Positions 1-8,734 of a stretch of DNA of 64,000 nt are shown here, piece after piece; the first letter of the stretch is position 1, and each line of letters starts with the position of its first letter. Origin of the DNA: BM003 sp963783695 (GTDB taxonomy: Bacteria; Pseudomonadota; Gammaproteobacteria; Steroidobacterales; BM003); assembly GCA_963783695.1 (NCBI GenBank), contig CAWAOM010000003.1, positions 372,001 through 436,000 on the forward strand. The letters run 5' to 3'. Position numbers and translations under genes: made by a program. The notes under the pieces are model-generated. The model saw only the letters and a program-made list of their open reading frames with translations, was not told where the DNA came from and did not search any database.

Positions 1-1240
1 CGGTAGATGAGTGCTCACTACCATCGGCGCCGCCGAGATTAGTCGAAAAGAAATACTTGAACTCGAAGACGCCGCGCGGCGTATGCATGTATTTGCCGTT
101 GGTCACCCGCGAGATGGTCGATTCGTGCATTTCAACCGCCTCCGCAACGTCGCGCAACACCATCGGCTTCATCGCCTCCTCCCCGCGTTCGAGGAACTCG
201 TGCTGACGCTCCACGATTGTGCGTGCAACCTTGAGCATAGTGTCAGAGCGAATCTCCAGGCTCCTGACCAGCCAGCGGGCTTCCTGTAACTGGGCTTTCA
301 AAGTCGTATTGCCAGACCCTCTGCCCAACAGCCCCGCATAGGTATCATTTACCCTTAGTCTAGGCGCTGCTTCGCCATTTATCTCGACAATCCAGCGATT
401 GTCTATTTTTCGCACATAGACATCCGGCACAACGTAGTCCGGCGGTGTCGTATTCACCGACGCCCCCGGTCGCGGGTGGCAGCCGCGGACCAGCAGCAGC
501 GCCTCGTGTAGCTGTTCTTCCGTGCACCGCAGTCTGCGCCGTAGCTGCGAGTAGTTCTGCTGGGCGACATCTTCGAGGTGGTCGAGCGCCAGCGTCTCGG
601 CCAGTTCGCGTCCCGGGGTTGCGGGGGCGAGCTGACGCAGCTGAAGCGACAGGCTCTCGCCGACCGTACGTGCGCCCACGCCAGGCGGGTCAAACCGCTG
701 GATCAGCATCAGCACGGTTTCGATTTCCTCAATGCTGGCGCGGATATCCGGCTGCAGCGTAGCCTGGACCGACTCCAGCCCCTCGCTGAGATAACCATCG
801 TCATTGATGACGTCGAGCAAGGCCTGGCCGATGACGAAGACCCGCTCGCCGGGGCTCTCGAGCTGGAGCTGCCACAACAGGTGATCGTGCAGCGTGATAC
901 CGGTGCGGTCGGCAAATTCGCGGTTTTCGCCCCCTCCCCCGGACTCCCCCGACGACCAGTTCGAATCGGCGGCCGTAAGCTGGGTCTCTTCCCAGCCGGA
1001 CTCCGCATCGATCTCGCTTTCGGCGCGGGCCGCTTCCTCAGCCTCTTCGGCCGTGGTTGCCGACTCATCGTCGCCACGGTCCGTTTCTTCCGCCTCGAGC
1101 ATGACGTTGCTCTCGAGGACCTCACGGATATGGGTCTGAAGGTCCATAACCGGCAGCTGCAACAGTTTTATCGCCTGCTGCAGTTGCGGCGTCATGGTCA
1201 GTTGCTGACCGAGTCGAAGTTGCAAGCTGGGTTTCAGCAT
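1..1240 (-). CDS. rpoN: RNA polymerase sigma-54 factor RpoN, partial (3' end outside window)
   Basis: Sigma-54 directs core RNA polymerase to -24/-12 promoters and needs an AAA+ activator to open them. The reading frame from ATG at 1240 runs off the left edge after 413 codons. It opens with the region I activator-interacting segment (LGQQLTMTPQLQQAIKLLQL, residues 8-27), followed by an acidic region II, the core-binding domain and the start of the DNA-binding domain. The terminal RpoN box lies outside. lptB is 57 bp upstream on the same strand, the classic lptB-rpoN order. No clear Shine-Dalgarno precedes the ATG. A consensus sigma-54 promoter lies before pilA in this window. Confidence 0.95.
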   Translation of the reverse strand, partial: MLKPSLQLRLGQQLTMTPQLQQAIKLLQLPVMDLQTHIREVLESNVMLEAEETDRGDDESATTAEEAEEAARAESEIDAESGWEETQLTAADSNWSSGESGGGGENREFADRTGITLHDHLLWQLQLESPGERVFVIGQALLDVINDDGYLSEGLESVQATLQPDIRASIEEIETVLMLIQRFDPPGVGARTVGESLSLQLRQLAPATPGRELAETLALDHLEDVAQQNYSQLRRRLRCTEEQLHEALLLVRGCHPRPGASVNTTPPDYVVPDVYVRKIDNRWIVEINGEAAPRLRVNDTYAGLLGRGSGNTTLKAQLQEARWLVRSLEIRSDTMLKVARTIVERQHEFLERGEEAMKPMVLRDVAEAVEMHESTISRVTNGKYMHTPRGVFEFKYFFSTNLGGADGSEHSST

Positions 1241-1297
1241 CGTCTGGTCGTCGTGGCGGCCGTGGCCTGTAGCCCGAAATCGGTCTCCGTCTTCATT

Positions 1298-2023
1298 CTA
1301 AAGGCGAAAATCCTCGCCGAGGTACACTTCTCTAACTGCCCGATTTTCAATGATTTCTTCAGGACGACCCGAGGCTATCACAATGCCGTCGCTAAGAATG
1401 TAGGCGCGTTCGCAAATTCCGAGCGTCTCGCGAACGTTGTGATCTGTAATCAGTACCCCGATGCCGCGCTCGGTGAGATGCGAAATGATGCGCTGGATGT
1501 CGAGGACCGAAATGGGATCGACCCCGGCGAATGGCTCGTCAAGCAACACGAACTGCGGTTCCGCGGCGAGCGCACGCGCGATTTCCACCCGGCGTCGTTC
1601 GCCGCCGGAAAGCGACACACCCGTGCTGTTACGAATATGACCGATGTGCAACTCCTCGAGCAGCTCCTCGAGCTTGGCTTCGCGCTCGGCGCGATCGAGG
1701 CCAGGACGGATCTCGAGGATGGCCATGATGTTCTGGGCGACGGTCAGGCTGCGGAATACCGATGCTTCCTGCGGCAAATAGCCGAGACCGAGGCGGGCGC
1801 GGCGGTGCATGGGCAGGCCGGTAAGATCGTTGCCATTGACTTCGATTTTGCCTTTGTCGCAGGGAATCAGGCCGACGATCATGTAAAAGGCAGTAGTCTT
1901 GCCGGCGCCGTTGGGTCCGAGCAACCCGACCACTTCCCCCGCGTCAAGCTGTAGCGACATCCCATTGACGACCTGGCGGGAACCGTAGCGTTTGGCAATA
2001 TCGGTGACGATCAGCTCGCTCAT
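1298..2023 (-). CDS. lptB: LPS export ABC transporter ATP-binding protein LptB
   Basis: Cytoplasmic ATPase of the LptB2FGC transporter that extracts LPS from the inner membrane and drives it along the Lpt bridge. 241 residues, the usual length. Walker A is GPNGAGKTT near residues 36-44, the ABC signature is LSGGERRR near 139-146, and Walker B is LLDEPFAG. The ATG overlaps the lptA stop by 4 bp (ATGA), indicating translational coupling. lptF and lptG are not in the window. Confidence 0.97.
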   Translation of the reverse strand: MSELIVTDIAKRYGSRQVVNGMSLQLDAGEVVGLLGPNGAGKTTAFYMIVGLIPCDKGKIEVNGNDLTGLPMHRRARLGLGYLPQEASVFRSLTVAQNIMAILEIRPGLDRAEREAKLEELLEELHIGHIRNSTGVSLSGGERRRVEIARALAAEPQFVLLDEPFAGVDPISVLDIQRIISHLTERGIGVLITDHNVRETLGICERAYILSDGIVIASGRPEEIIENRAVREVYLGEDFRL

Positions 2024-2658
2024 TGCGGATCGTCCGTGGCGTCCTCTTCCTGCTGGTTCAGGCTTGCCGGGTCGATGATGATGCGCACTCTCTCGTTCTC
2101 TTCCGTGCCGCGGTCGGCAACGACCCGCTCCGCGTTGATATCATAGGTCAGCACGCTGCCGGAGATTTCCCGCCCGTCCTCGGCGAGCCAGGCCTCGCGC
2201 GACAGCCTGACTATGCCCGCGGCCGCATCGTACTCCACGACGCTCGCGCGGCCCTCGGCCTGGCGTTCTTCGCCGATGTGCTCGAACCGGGCCGGATCAC
2301 CCTCGACGATCGCCCCCTGCAGCTTGTAATCGGAAAAAGTCAGTTGCGCCTGGTTCGAGGCGATCGTGGTTCCGGCCAGCCGGATCGTTACGTCGCCCTC
2401 AAAGGTCCAGACACTGTTGGCGAAATCGAGGGTCGAAGCAAAGGCCTCGCGTGCATTGATTCGGGTCTCGCCCTGGGAAATCGTCACGTTGCGGAACACG
2501 AGACGATCATTGCCACGATCGATTTCGGACGAGTCGGCATCGAGTTCGATGGGCAGGTCGCGCGACAGCAGATCTTGCGCGGCGCCCGGGGGCGCGACGG
2601 TGAGTGCCAGCATGAATCCGGCGATGCCGGCTTTAAGGCGCAAAAAGACCATTGACAT
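2020..2658 (-). CDS. lptA: Periplasmic LPS-bridge protein LptA
   Basis: LptA forms the periplasmic beta-jellyroll bridge carrying LPS from LptC to LptD. 212 residues with an N-terminal signal peptide (hydrophobic core about residues 5-27, ending near APPGAAQ) and an OstA-like domain whose N-terminal part has PIELDADSSEID followed by repeated short beta-strand segments. The C-terminus is acidic and Gln/Asp-rich. The gene overlaps lptC by 26 bp and lptB by 4 bp, so the three are probably translated from one message. Identification rests on domain pattern and the diagnostic lptC-lptA-lptB order. Confidence 0.92.
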   Translation of the reverse strand: MSMVFLRLKAGIAGFMLALTVAPPGAAQDLLSRDLPIELDADSSEIDRGNDRLVFRNVTISQGETRINAREAFASTLDFANSVWTFEGDVTIRLAGTTIASNQAQLTFSDYKLQGAIVEGDPARFEHIGEERQAEGRASVVEYDAAAGIVRLSREAWLAEDGREISGSVLTYDINAERVVADRGTEENERVRIIIDPASLNQQEEDATDDPQ

Positions 2659-3193
2659 CGGATTGTAGTTCCACGCGGTCCTGCTTTAAATATGCACGCA
2701 TACCCCGGGCCGTGACCGCATGCTGACCCATATTCATGGTTACCAGTGCTTCGGTTGTCGCGATGCGCTCCTCGAGCAGGACTCTCACATCGCTGGTTAC
2801 GATCACCAGTTCATCACCATCGTCGGGTTCCCGGCTGGCCGTGACCTCGCCGATCAGGTCGATGTACTCACGCTCTTTCGGGATCTGTCCGCGGGGCGCG
2901 TTGAGCGTCCACGGTGCATCCGGGTCGGCCTCGAAACGGACCCGGATGTTGGTCAGTTCGATGCTGTCATCCGTGGCAATGTGGCGGATGTGGGCAGCAT
3001 GCACACGGTAGCTGGGAACGCCGTTGTCGCCGATTCCCAGCAATGTGGCATCACGCATGTAGTAGCTTTCATCAGATTGCGTATCGCTCAGCTCGTCGGG
3101 GGGTTGCGGCTGTGACTGGGTCAGATACCAGCTCGCCAGCACTGCGGCAACGAGAATCGTCAGGAACAGAGGAAATCGCAGCCTGGCGTTCAA
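2633..3193 (-). CDS. lptC: LPS export protein LptC
   Basis: Bitopic inner-membrane protein that receives LPS from LptB2FG and passes it to LptA. 186 residues: a single N-terminal membrane anchor (about residues 7-24) followed by a periplasmic beta-jellyroll. YYMRDATLLGIGDNG and the TLNAPRGQI segment fit the family. Primary sequence is poorly conserved in LptC, so position between kdsC and lptA is important support. Its ATG overlaps the kdsC stop by 4 bp. Confidence 0.9.
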   Translation of the reverse strand: MNARLRFPLFLTILVAAVLASWYLTQSQPQPPDELSDTQSDESYYMRDATLLGIGDNGVPSYRVHAAHIRHIATDDSIELTNIRVRFEADPDAPWTLNAPRGQIPKEREYIDLIGEVTASREPDDGDELVIVTSDVRVLLEERIATTEALVTMNMGQHAVTARGMRAYLKQDRVELQSDVNGLFAP

Positions 3194-3690
3194 TCGCCAC
3201 TCCGCGACTCGAGGAGAAACTCCGCGACCTCGCGCACCGCTCCCCTGCCACCCCGGCTTGGCGTCACCCAGTGGCTTGCCGCGCGCACCTTCGGGTGGGC
3301 GTCGGCCACAGCTATCGCCAGTGCAACCGCGGCCATGGGCGGTATGTCCGGTTCGTCATCGCCGACGAACGCAGTGTTTTCCGGAGCTACGCCGAGTTTC
3401 GCCATCAGTGCCTCGAGCACCGGAAGCTTGTCGTCGCGTCCCTGGAACACATGGCGAACTCCCAGCGCCGCCATCCGCGCCGCGACCGCCGCCGAATCGC
3501 GCCCCGAGATAATCGCTACCTCGATACCGCTTTGCAGCAGCCGTTTGATGCCGTAGCCGTCACGGACGTGGAAGATTTTGTGGGTCTCGATCCCGTTGCC
3601 ATCAAGAAACAGGCGGCCGTCGGTAAAAACGCCATCGACATCGAACACGACCAAATCGATCGAGGCGGCATGCTCTCTGGCGTGGTTCAT
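3190..3690 (-). CDS. kdsC: 3-deoxy-D-manno-octulosonate 8-phosphate phosphatase KdsC
   Basis: HAD-family phosphatase releasing phosphate from Kdo-8-phosphate, the third step of Kdo synthesis for LPS. 166 residues. HAD motif I is FDVDGVFTDG (about residues 16-25), motif II the Ser in IISGRD, motif III a Lys in GRDDK, and motif IV GDDEPD. It lacks a cap domain, as usual for KdsC tetramers. The start codon directly abuts the kdsD stop, so the two Kdo-pathway genes are co-expressed. Confidence 0.95.
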   Translation of the reverse strand: MNHAREHAASIDLVVFDVDGVFTDGRLFLDGNGIETHKIFHVRDGYGIKRLLQSGIEVAIISGRDSAAVAARMAALGVRHVFQGRDDKLPVLEALMAKLGVAPENTAFVGDDEPDIPPMAAVALAIAVADAHPKVRAASHWVTPSRGGRGAVREVAEFLLESRSGD

Positions 3691-4671
3691 CTACATCACC
3701 CCGGCGCGTAACAGGTCATGGATATGCAGCACGCCGACGAGCCGGTCGTCCTCATCCGTGGCGAGCAGCGATGTAATCTTGTGAGTCTCCATCAGGTGCA
3801 CCGCCTCCGCAGCGAGTATATCGGGCGAAACGGTCTTGCCATGCGGCGTCATCACGTCGCGCATCAGCGTGTTGTGGATATCCAGCCCGGTATCGAGCGC
3901 GCGGCGCAAATCGCCATCGGTAAAAACTCCCTGGATGAAGCCATCTGCGTCCAGCACCGTGGTCAGCCCGAGTCCCTTGCGGGTCATCTCCAACAGGCCA
4001 TCGCCGAGCGGAGTATCCGGGCTTACGACCGGTATCTGATCGCCGGTATGCATCAGGTCGCGCATGTGCAGCAGCAGGCGTCGGCCGAGCGTACCGCCGG
4101 GATGAGAACGCGCGAAATCCTCCTCCGTGAAACCGCGCGCCTGCAGCAGCGCGACCGCCAGCGCATCGCCCATTGCCAGCGTCGCAGTGGTGCTGGCGGT
4201 GGGGGCGAGGTTGAGTGGGCACGCCTCTTCGCTGACGCTGACATCGAGATTGACATCGGCCGCTTTCGCCAGCGTCGAATCGGGCCGTCCCGTCATAGTA
4301 ATCAAAGGCACGGCGAGCCGTTTTATCAGCGGCAGAATGGTGACGATCTCCCCGGTCTCGCCGGAGTTGGATATCGCGAGCACCACATCGCGCCCGGTAA
4401 TCATGCCGAGATCACCATGGCTCGCTTCGCCGGGATGGACAAAAAACGCGGGACTGCCGGTCGACGCCAGTGTCGCGGCAATCTTGCTGGCGACATGGCC
4501 CGACTTGCCCATGCCGGTCACGACGATCCGGCCGAGACAGTCCAGGCAAAGCTGGCAGGCGTCGGCAAAAGTATCGTCGATCCGCGACTGCAGCGCGCGA
4601 ACCGCGTCCGCCTCAATGGCGAGTACCCGGCGTCCGAGCGGCAGGATCGCTTCTTTATCGAAGGTCTTCAT
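3691..4671 (-). CDS. kdsD: D-arabinose 5-phosphate isomerase KdsD/KpsF family
   Basis: Interconverts ribulose 5-phosphate and arabinose 5-phosphate, the first committed step to Kdo. 326 residues. An N-terminal SIS domain (about residues 35-180) carries GMGKSGHVASKIAATLASTG and the HPGEASHGDLG segment. Two CBS domains fill the C-terminal half (about 205-326; MRDLMHTGDQIPVV, then MRDVMTPHGKTV). Full length for the family. The gene lies 30 bp downstream of yrbG and abuts kdsC, as in E. coli yrbG-kdsD-kdsC. Confidence 0.95.
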   Translation of the reverse strand: MKTFDKEAILPLGRRVLAIEADAVRALQSRIDDTFADACQLCLDCLGRIVVTGMGKSGHVASKIAATLASTGSPAFFVHPGEASHGDLGMITGRDVVLAISNSGETGEIVTILPLIKRLAVPLITMTGRPDSTLAKAADVNLDVSVSEEACPLNLAPTASTTATLAMGDALAVALLQARGFTEEDFARSHPGGTLGRRLLLHMRDLMHTGDQIPVVSPDTPLGDGLLEMTRKGLGLTTVLDADGFIQGVFTDGDLRRALDTGLDIHNTLMRDVMTPHGKTVSPDILAAEAVHLMETHKITSLLATDEDDRLVGVLHIHDLLRAGVM

Positions 4672-4701
4672 GGTGTATTCCGCGCGCTGAGCGCGTGGCC
4701 C

Positions 4702-5667
4702 TCACAGGCTTCTGGAGAAAATATAGTAATGGTAAGTCGCGAACGCGATCACCAGCGCATAGCCCTCCACCCGGTTGATTCGGCCACGACCGCTGAAATC
4801 GTAGGCCATCGTAAACAGCACCAGCGTGAAGCCAATCATAACCGGCAGATGCAGTGTAAGGACTTCGGTCTCGAAAGGCGCCGGGTGGATGACGCCGGCG
4901 ACACCGATCACCGCCAGTGTGTTGAACATGTTGGAGCCAACGATATTGCCAATTGCCAGGCCGTGCTCGTTCTTCAGCGCGCTGACTATGGAGACGGCGA
5001 GTTCCGGCAGGCTGGTGCCGACGGCGACAATTGTCAGCCCGATGATCAGGTCGCTGACTCCGAGCGCGCGTGCTATGGATTCGGCGCCCCAGACCAGCAG
5101 GTTGGCGCCCAGCAGCAATACGATGAGGCCGAGCGCGAGCCAGCCAACCGCCATCGGCATGCTGACGCCGCTCGGGATTTCGGCCTCGTATTCGGCCTGA
5201 ATCGGGTCGGTTGCGGTGGAGCGGAAGCCGAGTTTAGTGATCCAGTACATCAGTAAAACGAGTCCCGCCAGCAGCACGAATCCGTCAACCCGCGACAGAT
5301 AGGCGTCGAGGAAAAGCATCACCGCGAGCAGCGTAATCGCCAGCAGGGCCGGCATTTCCCTGCGCAGCGTTTCAGACCTCAGATTGATCGGCATCACCGC
5401 AGCGGTGGCACCAAGCACGAGCGCAATATTGGCGACATTCGAGCCGATCGCATTACCGATGGCGAGGCCCGGAGTACCCTGTAGCGACGACATCACGGAG
5501 ACGAGAATCTCCGGGGCCGAGGTCGAAAAGCCGACGATCGTCAGGCCGATCAATACCGGTGCCACGCCCAGATTTCGGGCAGTAGCTGCTGCTCCCAGTA
5601 CAAATCGGTCGGCCCCCCACACCAGCAGAATAAAGCCGGCAAGGGTCGCCCCAGCGAAAATTGGCAT
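4702..5667 (-). CDS. yrbG: Calcium/sodium antiporter family protein YrbG
   Basis: Inner-membrane cation/Ca2+ exchanger family member. 321 residues, about ten hydrophobic segments in two inverted halves. Each half carries an alpha-repeat: GFSTSAPEILVSV with GNAIGSNVANI, and AVGTSLPELAVSI with GNIVGSNMFNT. I chose ATG 5667 (MPIFAGA) because GAGGA sits about 6 nt upstream and it matches family N-termini. An upstream ATG at 5724 would add 19 unlikely residues and lies within a palindrome. It heads the Kdo/Lpt operon. The physiological substrate is not established from sequence. Confidence 0.9.
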   Translation of the reverse strand: MPIFAGATLAGFILLVWGADRFVLGAAATARNLGVAPVLIGLTIVGFSTSAPEILVSVMSSLQGTPGLAIGNAIGSNVANIALVLGATAAVMPINLRSETLRREMPALLAITLLAVMLFLDAYLSRVDGFVLLAGLVLLMYWITKLGFRSTATDPIQAEYEAEIPSGVSMPMAVGWLALGLIVLLLGANLLVWGAESIARALGVSDLIIGLTIVAVGTSLPELAVSIVSALKNEHGLAIGNIVGSNMFNTLAVIGVAGVIHPAPFETEVLTLHLPVMIGFTLVLFTMAYDFSGRGRINRVEGYALVIAFATYHYYIFSRSL

Positions 5668-5713
5668 TTTTTCCTCGACGACGCCGCAGCAAAATGCGCG
5701 GCCGGCGTCGTTG

Positions 5714-5733
5714 GCGCAGGCCATGGCCTGCGC
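5714..5733. repeat. Perfect 20-bp palindrome in the yrbG leader
   Basis: GCGCAGGCC is followed by its exact complement with AT at the centre, giving a 20-bp perfect palindrome about 47-66 bp upstream of the yrbG start. It could be an operator or a leader hairpin (7-bp stem, CCATGG loop). On the plus strand TTTT follows soon after, but no plus-strand transcript is expected to end here. Confidence 0.5.
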
Positions 5734-5785
5734 GTTTTAGTTAGCCGCAAACGGCCAGCAATAATACACGCTTCGACCGGATGAG

Positions 5786-5814
5786 TTGATAGACTGGCCG
5801 CAATCGGCTATACC
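5786..5814 (+). promoter_or_regulatory. Candidate sigma-70 promoter for ibaG-murA
   Basis: TTGATA (5786-5791) and TATACC (5809-5814) are separated by 17 bp. The predicted start leaves a leader of about 85 nt before ibaG, containing a small hairpin (CCGGGT 5848-5853, ACCCGG 5859-5864, no T-tract). Prediction by motif only. Confidence 0.5.
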
Positions 5815-5904
5815 GGCGCGTCAATCTATACCGTACAATTCTGTTCTCCGGGTGCAGTACCCGGCCTGATCACGTCTTTGCCGCGGCCCCGCAGGTGCCG
5901 CCGC

Positions 5905-6174
5905 ATGACAACCGTGGAATCCCTGAAGATGCGAAGCGAAGAGATTGCCAGACTCATCGAGTCCGGACTGCCGCAAAGCCATGCGCTGGTGCGTAGCGAA
6001 GACAATACTCACTTCGAAGCGGTCGTGGTATCGAGTGACTTCGAGGGCAAGCGCAGCCTCGCTCGCCATCAGATGGTCTACGCTACGCTGGGCGAACTCA
6101 TGGGCGGCGAGATTCACGCGCTGTCAATCAAGGCTTTTACCCCCGGGGAGTGGGAGCAGGCCGGCGGTAACTAG
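5905..6174 (+). CDS. ibaG: BolA/IbaG family protein
   Basis: Small BolA-family protein, typically a partner of monothiol glutaredoxins in [2Fe-2S] trafficking and acid response. About 89 residues from ATG 5905; ATG 5929 (MRSEEIARL) is an equally possible start, giving 81. The BolA helix-turn-helix-like core includes SEDNTHFEAVVVS, an invariant-type His (RHQMVYATLGELM) and the C-terminal HALSIKAFTPGEW, which is diagnostic for IbaG. murA follows 18 bp downstream, the conserved ibaG-murA pair. The mla genes that precede ibaG in many gammaproteobacteria are absent. Confidence 0.92.
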   Translation: MTTVESLKMRSEEIARLIESGLPQSHALVRSEDNTHFEAVVVSSDFEGKRSLARHQMVYATLGELMGGEIHALSIKAFTPGEWEQAGGN

Positions 6175-6192
6175 AGACGTGGGGCCGGTGCT

Positions 6193-7452
6193 TTGAACAA
6201 GCTTCACATAGAAGGTGGCGCAAGACTGGAGGGCGACGTGCGCATCTCCGGGGCAAAAAACGCGACGTTGCCGATTCTGGCGGCCACGCTTCTGGCGGAA
6301 GAGCCTGTTGTGGTCGCCAACGTCCCGCATTTGCGCGACGTGACTACGACGATAGAACTGCTGGCGCGCATGGGTGTCACGGTCACGGTCGACGAACGTC
6401 TGCATATTGAGGTGGATTCGACAACGCTCACGGAGCCGTTCGCTCCGTATGAGCTGGTGCGGACCATGCGGGCATCGATTCTGGTGCTCGGTCCGATGCT
6501 GGCGCGCTTTGGCAAGGCCGATGTGTCGCTGCCCGGAGGGTGCGCGATAGGCGCCCGCCCGGTTGATCTTCATGTGGCGGGCCTGACCGCGCTCGGCGCG
6601 GACATCACGATCGAGGATGGCTATATCAAAGCCCGCGCCGAACGTCTTCGCGGTGCCCGGCTGGTGCTCGACACGGTGACCGTGACCGGCACCGAGAACC
6701 TGATGATGGCTGCCGTGCTTGCCGAAGGCAGGACGACAATAGAAAACGCGGCGCGGGAGCCGGAAGTTGTGGACCTGGCCGCGTGTCTGAACCAGATGGG
6801 CGCGCGGGTCAGCGGGGCCGGCACCGATACCATCATCATTGACGGGGTCGATGCAGTTGGCGGCACCCATTACACGGTGCTGCCAGATCGAATCGAGGCC
6901 GGGACCTATCTGGTCGCGGCTGCAGTCACCGGCGGCTGCGTCAGGGTCACCAACGTGCGCCCCGATCATCTCGACGCGATATGCGCCAAGCTGCAGGATG
7001 CCGGCGCCCATATCGAGGTCGGAACCGACTGGGTGCGTCTGGACATGGCCGGGGCACGGCCGCGGTCGGTCGATTTGCGCACCGCGCCGTACCCGGCATT
7101 CCCGACCGACATGCAGGCCCAGTTCACGACGCTCAACGCAGTGGCAGAGGGAGTGGGCACGATTTCGGAGACTATTTTCGAGAATCGCTTCATGCATGTC
7201 CTCGAACTGCAGAGAATGGGTGCGCATATCCGTCTCGAGGGCAATACGGCGGTAATCCAGGGGGTGGAGCGTCTCAACGGTGCGCCGGTGATGGCGACCG
7301 ACCTGCGGGCATCGGCCAGCCTGGTCCTGGCCGGCCTGGTCGCGGAGGGCACGACAGTGGTGGACCGGATCTACCACATCGATCGTGGCTACGAGTGTAT
7401 CGAAGAGAAACTGAGCGGGCTCGGAGCCAATATCCGCCGGGTCCCGGACTGA
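6193..7452 (+). CDS. murA: UDP-N-acetylglucosamine 1-carboxyvinyltransferase MurA
   Basis: Transfers enolpyruvate from PEP to UDP-GlcNAc, the first committed step of peptidoglycan synthesis; cytoplasmic. 419 residues, the canonical length, two EPT domains. The PEP-binding Cys is C117 in LPGGCAIGARPVDLH, so a fosfomycin-sensitive type is expected. KN of GAKNATLP (residues 22-23) and DLRASASL near the end are conserved. The only start giving the normal N-terminus is TTG at 6193 (NKLHIEGG). No ATG alternative exists nearby. Confidence 0.97.
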   Translation: MNKLHIEGGARLEGDVRISGAKNATLPILAATLLAEEPVVVANVPHLRDVTTTIELLARMGVTVTVDERLHIEVDSTTLTEPFAPYELVRTMRASILVLGPMLARFGKADVSLPGGCAIGARPVDLHVAGLTALGADITIEDGYIKARAERLRGARLVLDTVTVTGTENLMMAAVLAEGRTTIENAAREPEVVDLAACLNQMGARVSGAGTDTIIIDGVDAVGGTHYTVLPDRIEAGTYLVAAAVTGGCVRVTNVRPDHLDAICAKLQDAGAHIEVGTDWVRLDMAGARPRSVDLRTAPYPAFPTDMQAQFTTLNAVAEGVGTISETIFENRFMHVLELQRMGAHIRLEGNTAVIQGVERLNGAPVMATDLRASASLVLAGLVAEGTTVVDRIYHIDRGYECIEEKLSGLGANIRRVPD

Positions 7453-7473
7453 GCTCGAGCCGCTGTAGCCCGG

Positions 7474-8544
7474 CTAGTCGGGTCTGGCGACCACGGTGAC
7501 GGTATGCTCGAAGCGCCGGTCGCCGCGCATCCCCGCAATTCTCACCTGGTTGCCAGGTTTGAGGCGGGCTATCAGGTTTAGCGCGTTGGCGCGCAACAGC
7601 ACACGCTGACCGTCGATATCAGTAAGGATGTCGCCTGGGCGCAAACCGGCATTGTGGGCGGGGCTGTCCGGGTAGACTTCGGTCAGTTCAAGGCCGCCGC
7701 CGGACAGTCCGAGTACGGCTGCCCGTCCCGGGCTGAGCTCGATCGCCTGGACCCCGAGCCAGCCGCGCAACACTCGGCCCTGTTCGATGAGTTCGGCCAT
7801 GACCCCACGCGCCAAATTGACCGGGATTGCAAACCCGATGCCTTCGGGCAGGCTGAGGCCGTAAGGTTGCAGGCTCGGTTCGAGGCTGGCGGCATTGATC
7901 CCGATCAGCTCACCGCGGGCGTTGACCAGTGCGCCGCCGGAATTGCCGACATTGATCGCCGCATCGGTCTGGATGTAATCCTCGATCAGGCTCAGCCCGA
8001 GTCCGCGGCCGGTCGCGCTGACGATACCCTGAGTTACGGTCTGGCCGAGTCCGAAAGGGTTTCCGATCGCGAGAACCACATCGCCGATACGCAGCGTATC
8101 CGACCGGCCGATCGGGATGGTCGGAAGTCTGTCGAGGTTGATTCGCAGCGCCGCCAGGTCGGTCAGCGAGTCGATGCCAACGAGGCGTGGCTCTGCGACC
8201 CGGCCGTCAGCGAGCTGGATGCGGATCTGCGACGCATCCTGAATGACGTGCAGATTGGTCAGAATATAACCGCCCGGATCCATCAATACGCCTGATCCGA
8301 GGCTGGTAATCAGCTGTCTTTCGCTGCCGTCCTCGGCGCGCGCCGAGCGCAGGCTGAAAATACTGACGACCGCGGCAGCGCTCACCTGCACCGCGTCGGC
8401 ATAGCTGGCCGGGCCTGCTGCGCCGGCGGGGCCCATTGCCCGCGGCAGCCACTGTGGCCGGAGCGCCACGACCAGAAAAGCGAGCGCCAGGCCCACTATC
8501 GAGTAACGGAGCAGAAATTTCAGGGTATCGCCAAGATGTGTCAT
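7474..8544 (-). CDS. degS: DegS/AlgW-type periplasmic serine protease
   Basis: Inner-membrane anchored HtrA protease that, in this family, cleaves the anti-sigma factor RseA when outer-membrane proteins misfold, starting the sigma-E response. 356 residues, matching DegS (355 in E. coli). One N-terminal membrane anchor (about 15-28), a trypsin-like domain with H99 (TNLHV), D129 (DSLTDLAAL) and S202 (VGNSGGAL), then a single PDZ domain (about 255-350). A single PDZ and a membrane anchor distinguish it from DegP. ATG 8544 is preceded by AGAGGA; an upstream ATG at 8568 lacks one. No rseA/rseP nearby. Confidence 0.92.
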   Translation of the reverse strand: MTHLGDTLKFLLRYSIVGLALAFLVVALRPQWLPRAMGPAGAAGPASYADAVQVSAAAVVSIFSLRSARAEDGSERQLITSLGSGVLMDPGGYILTNLHVIQDASQIRIQLADGRVAEPRLVGIDSLTDLAALRINLDRLPTIPIGRSDTLRIGDVVLAIGNPFGLGQTVTQGIVSATGRGLGLSLIEDYIQTDAAINVGNSGGALVNARGELIGINAASLEPSLQPYGLSLPEGIGFAIPVNLARGVMAELIEQGRVLRGWLGVQAIELSPGRAAVLGLSGGGLELTEVYPDSPAHNAGLRPGDILTDIDGQRVLLRANALNLIARLKPGNQVRIAGMRGDRRFEHTVTVVARPD

Positions 8545-8611
8545 GCGACGGGTCCTCTGGCGCGGCATTGTAGCAACGCCGCCGGCCTAGGCACCGAACT
8601 CCGGCAATGTG

Positions 8612-8617
8612 TATAAT
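8612..8617 (+). promoter_or_regulatory. Candidate -10 element of the petABC promoter
   Basis: A perfect TATAAT lies 118 bp upstream of petA in the 190-bp degS/petA divergent gap. The matching -35 is poor (CTAGGC-like), so an activator may be needed. Motif inspection only. Confidence 0.35.
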
Positions 8618-8734
8618 TTCGGGTCTTTGTGACAAGGCTCTTTCGAGTCGTGCCGAAGATACCTACTCCTAATAAAATTAAGCCGCTGCCAGGGCCACCT
8701 GCTTTGACGCAGCACGTTCATCGGAGACTGCCAG

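Noticed and set aside
578..1954. A 458-codon plus-strand open frame over rpoN and lptB
   Set aside because: It crosses two real minus-strand genes in opposite orientation and matches no family.
6124..7377. A 417-codon open frame antisense to murA
   Set aside because: Coding shadow of murA with no start signal or domain.
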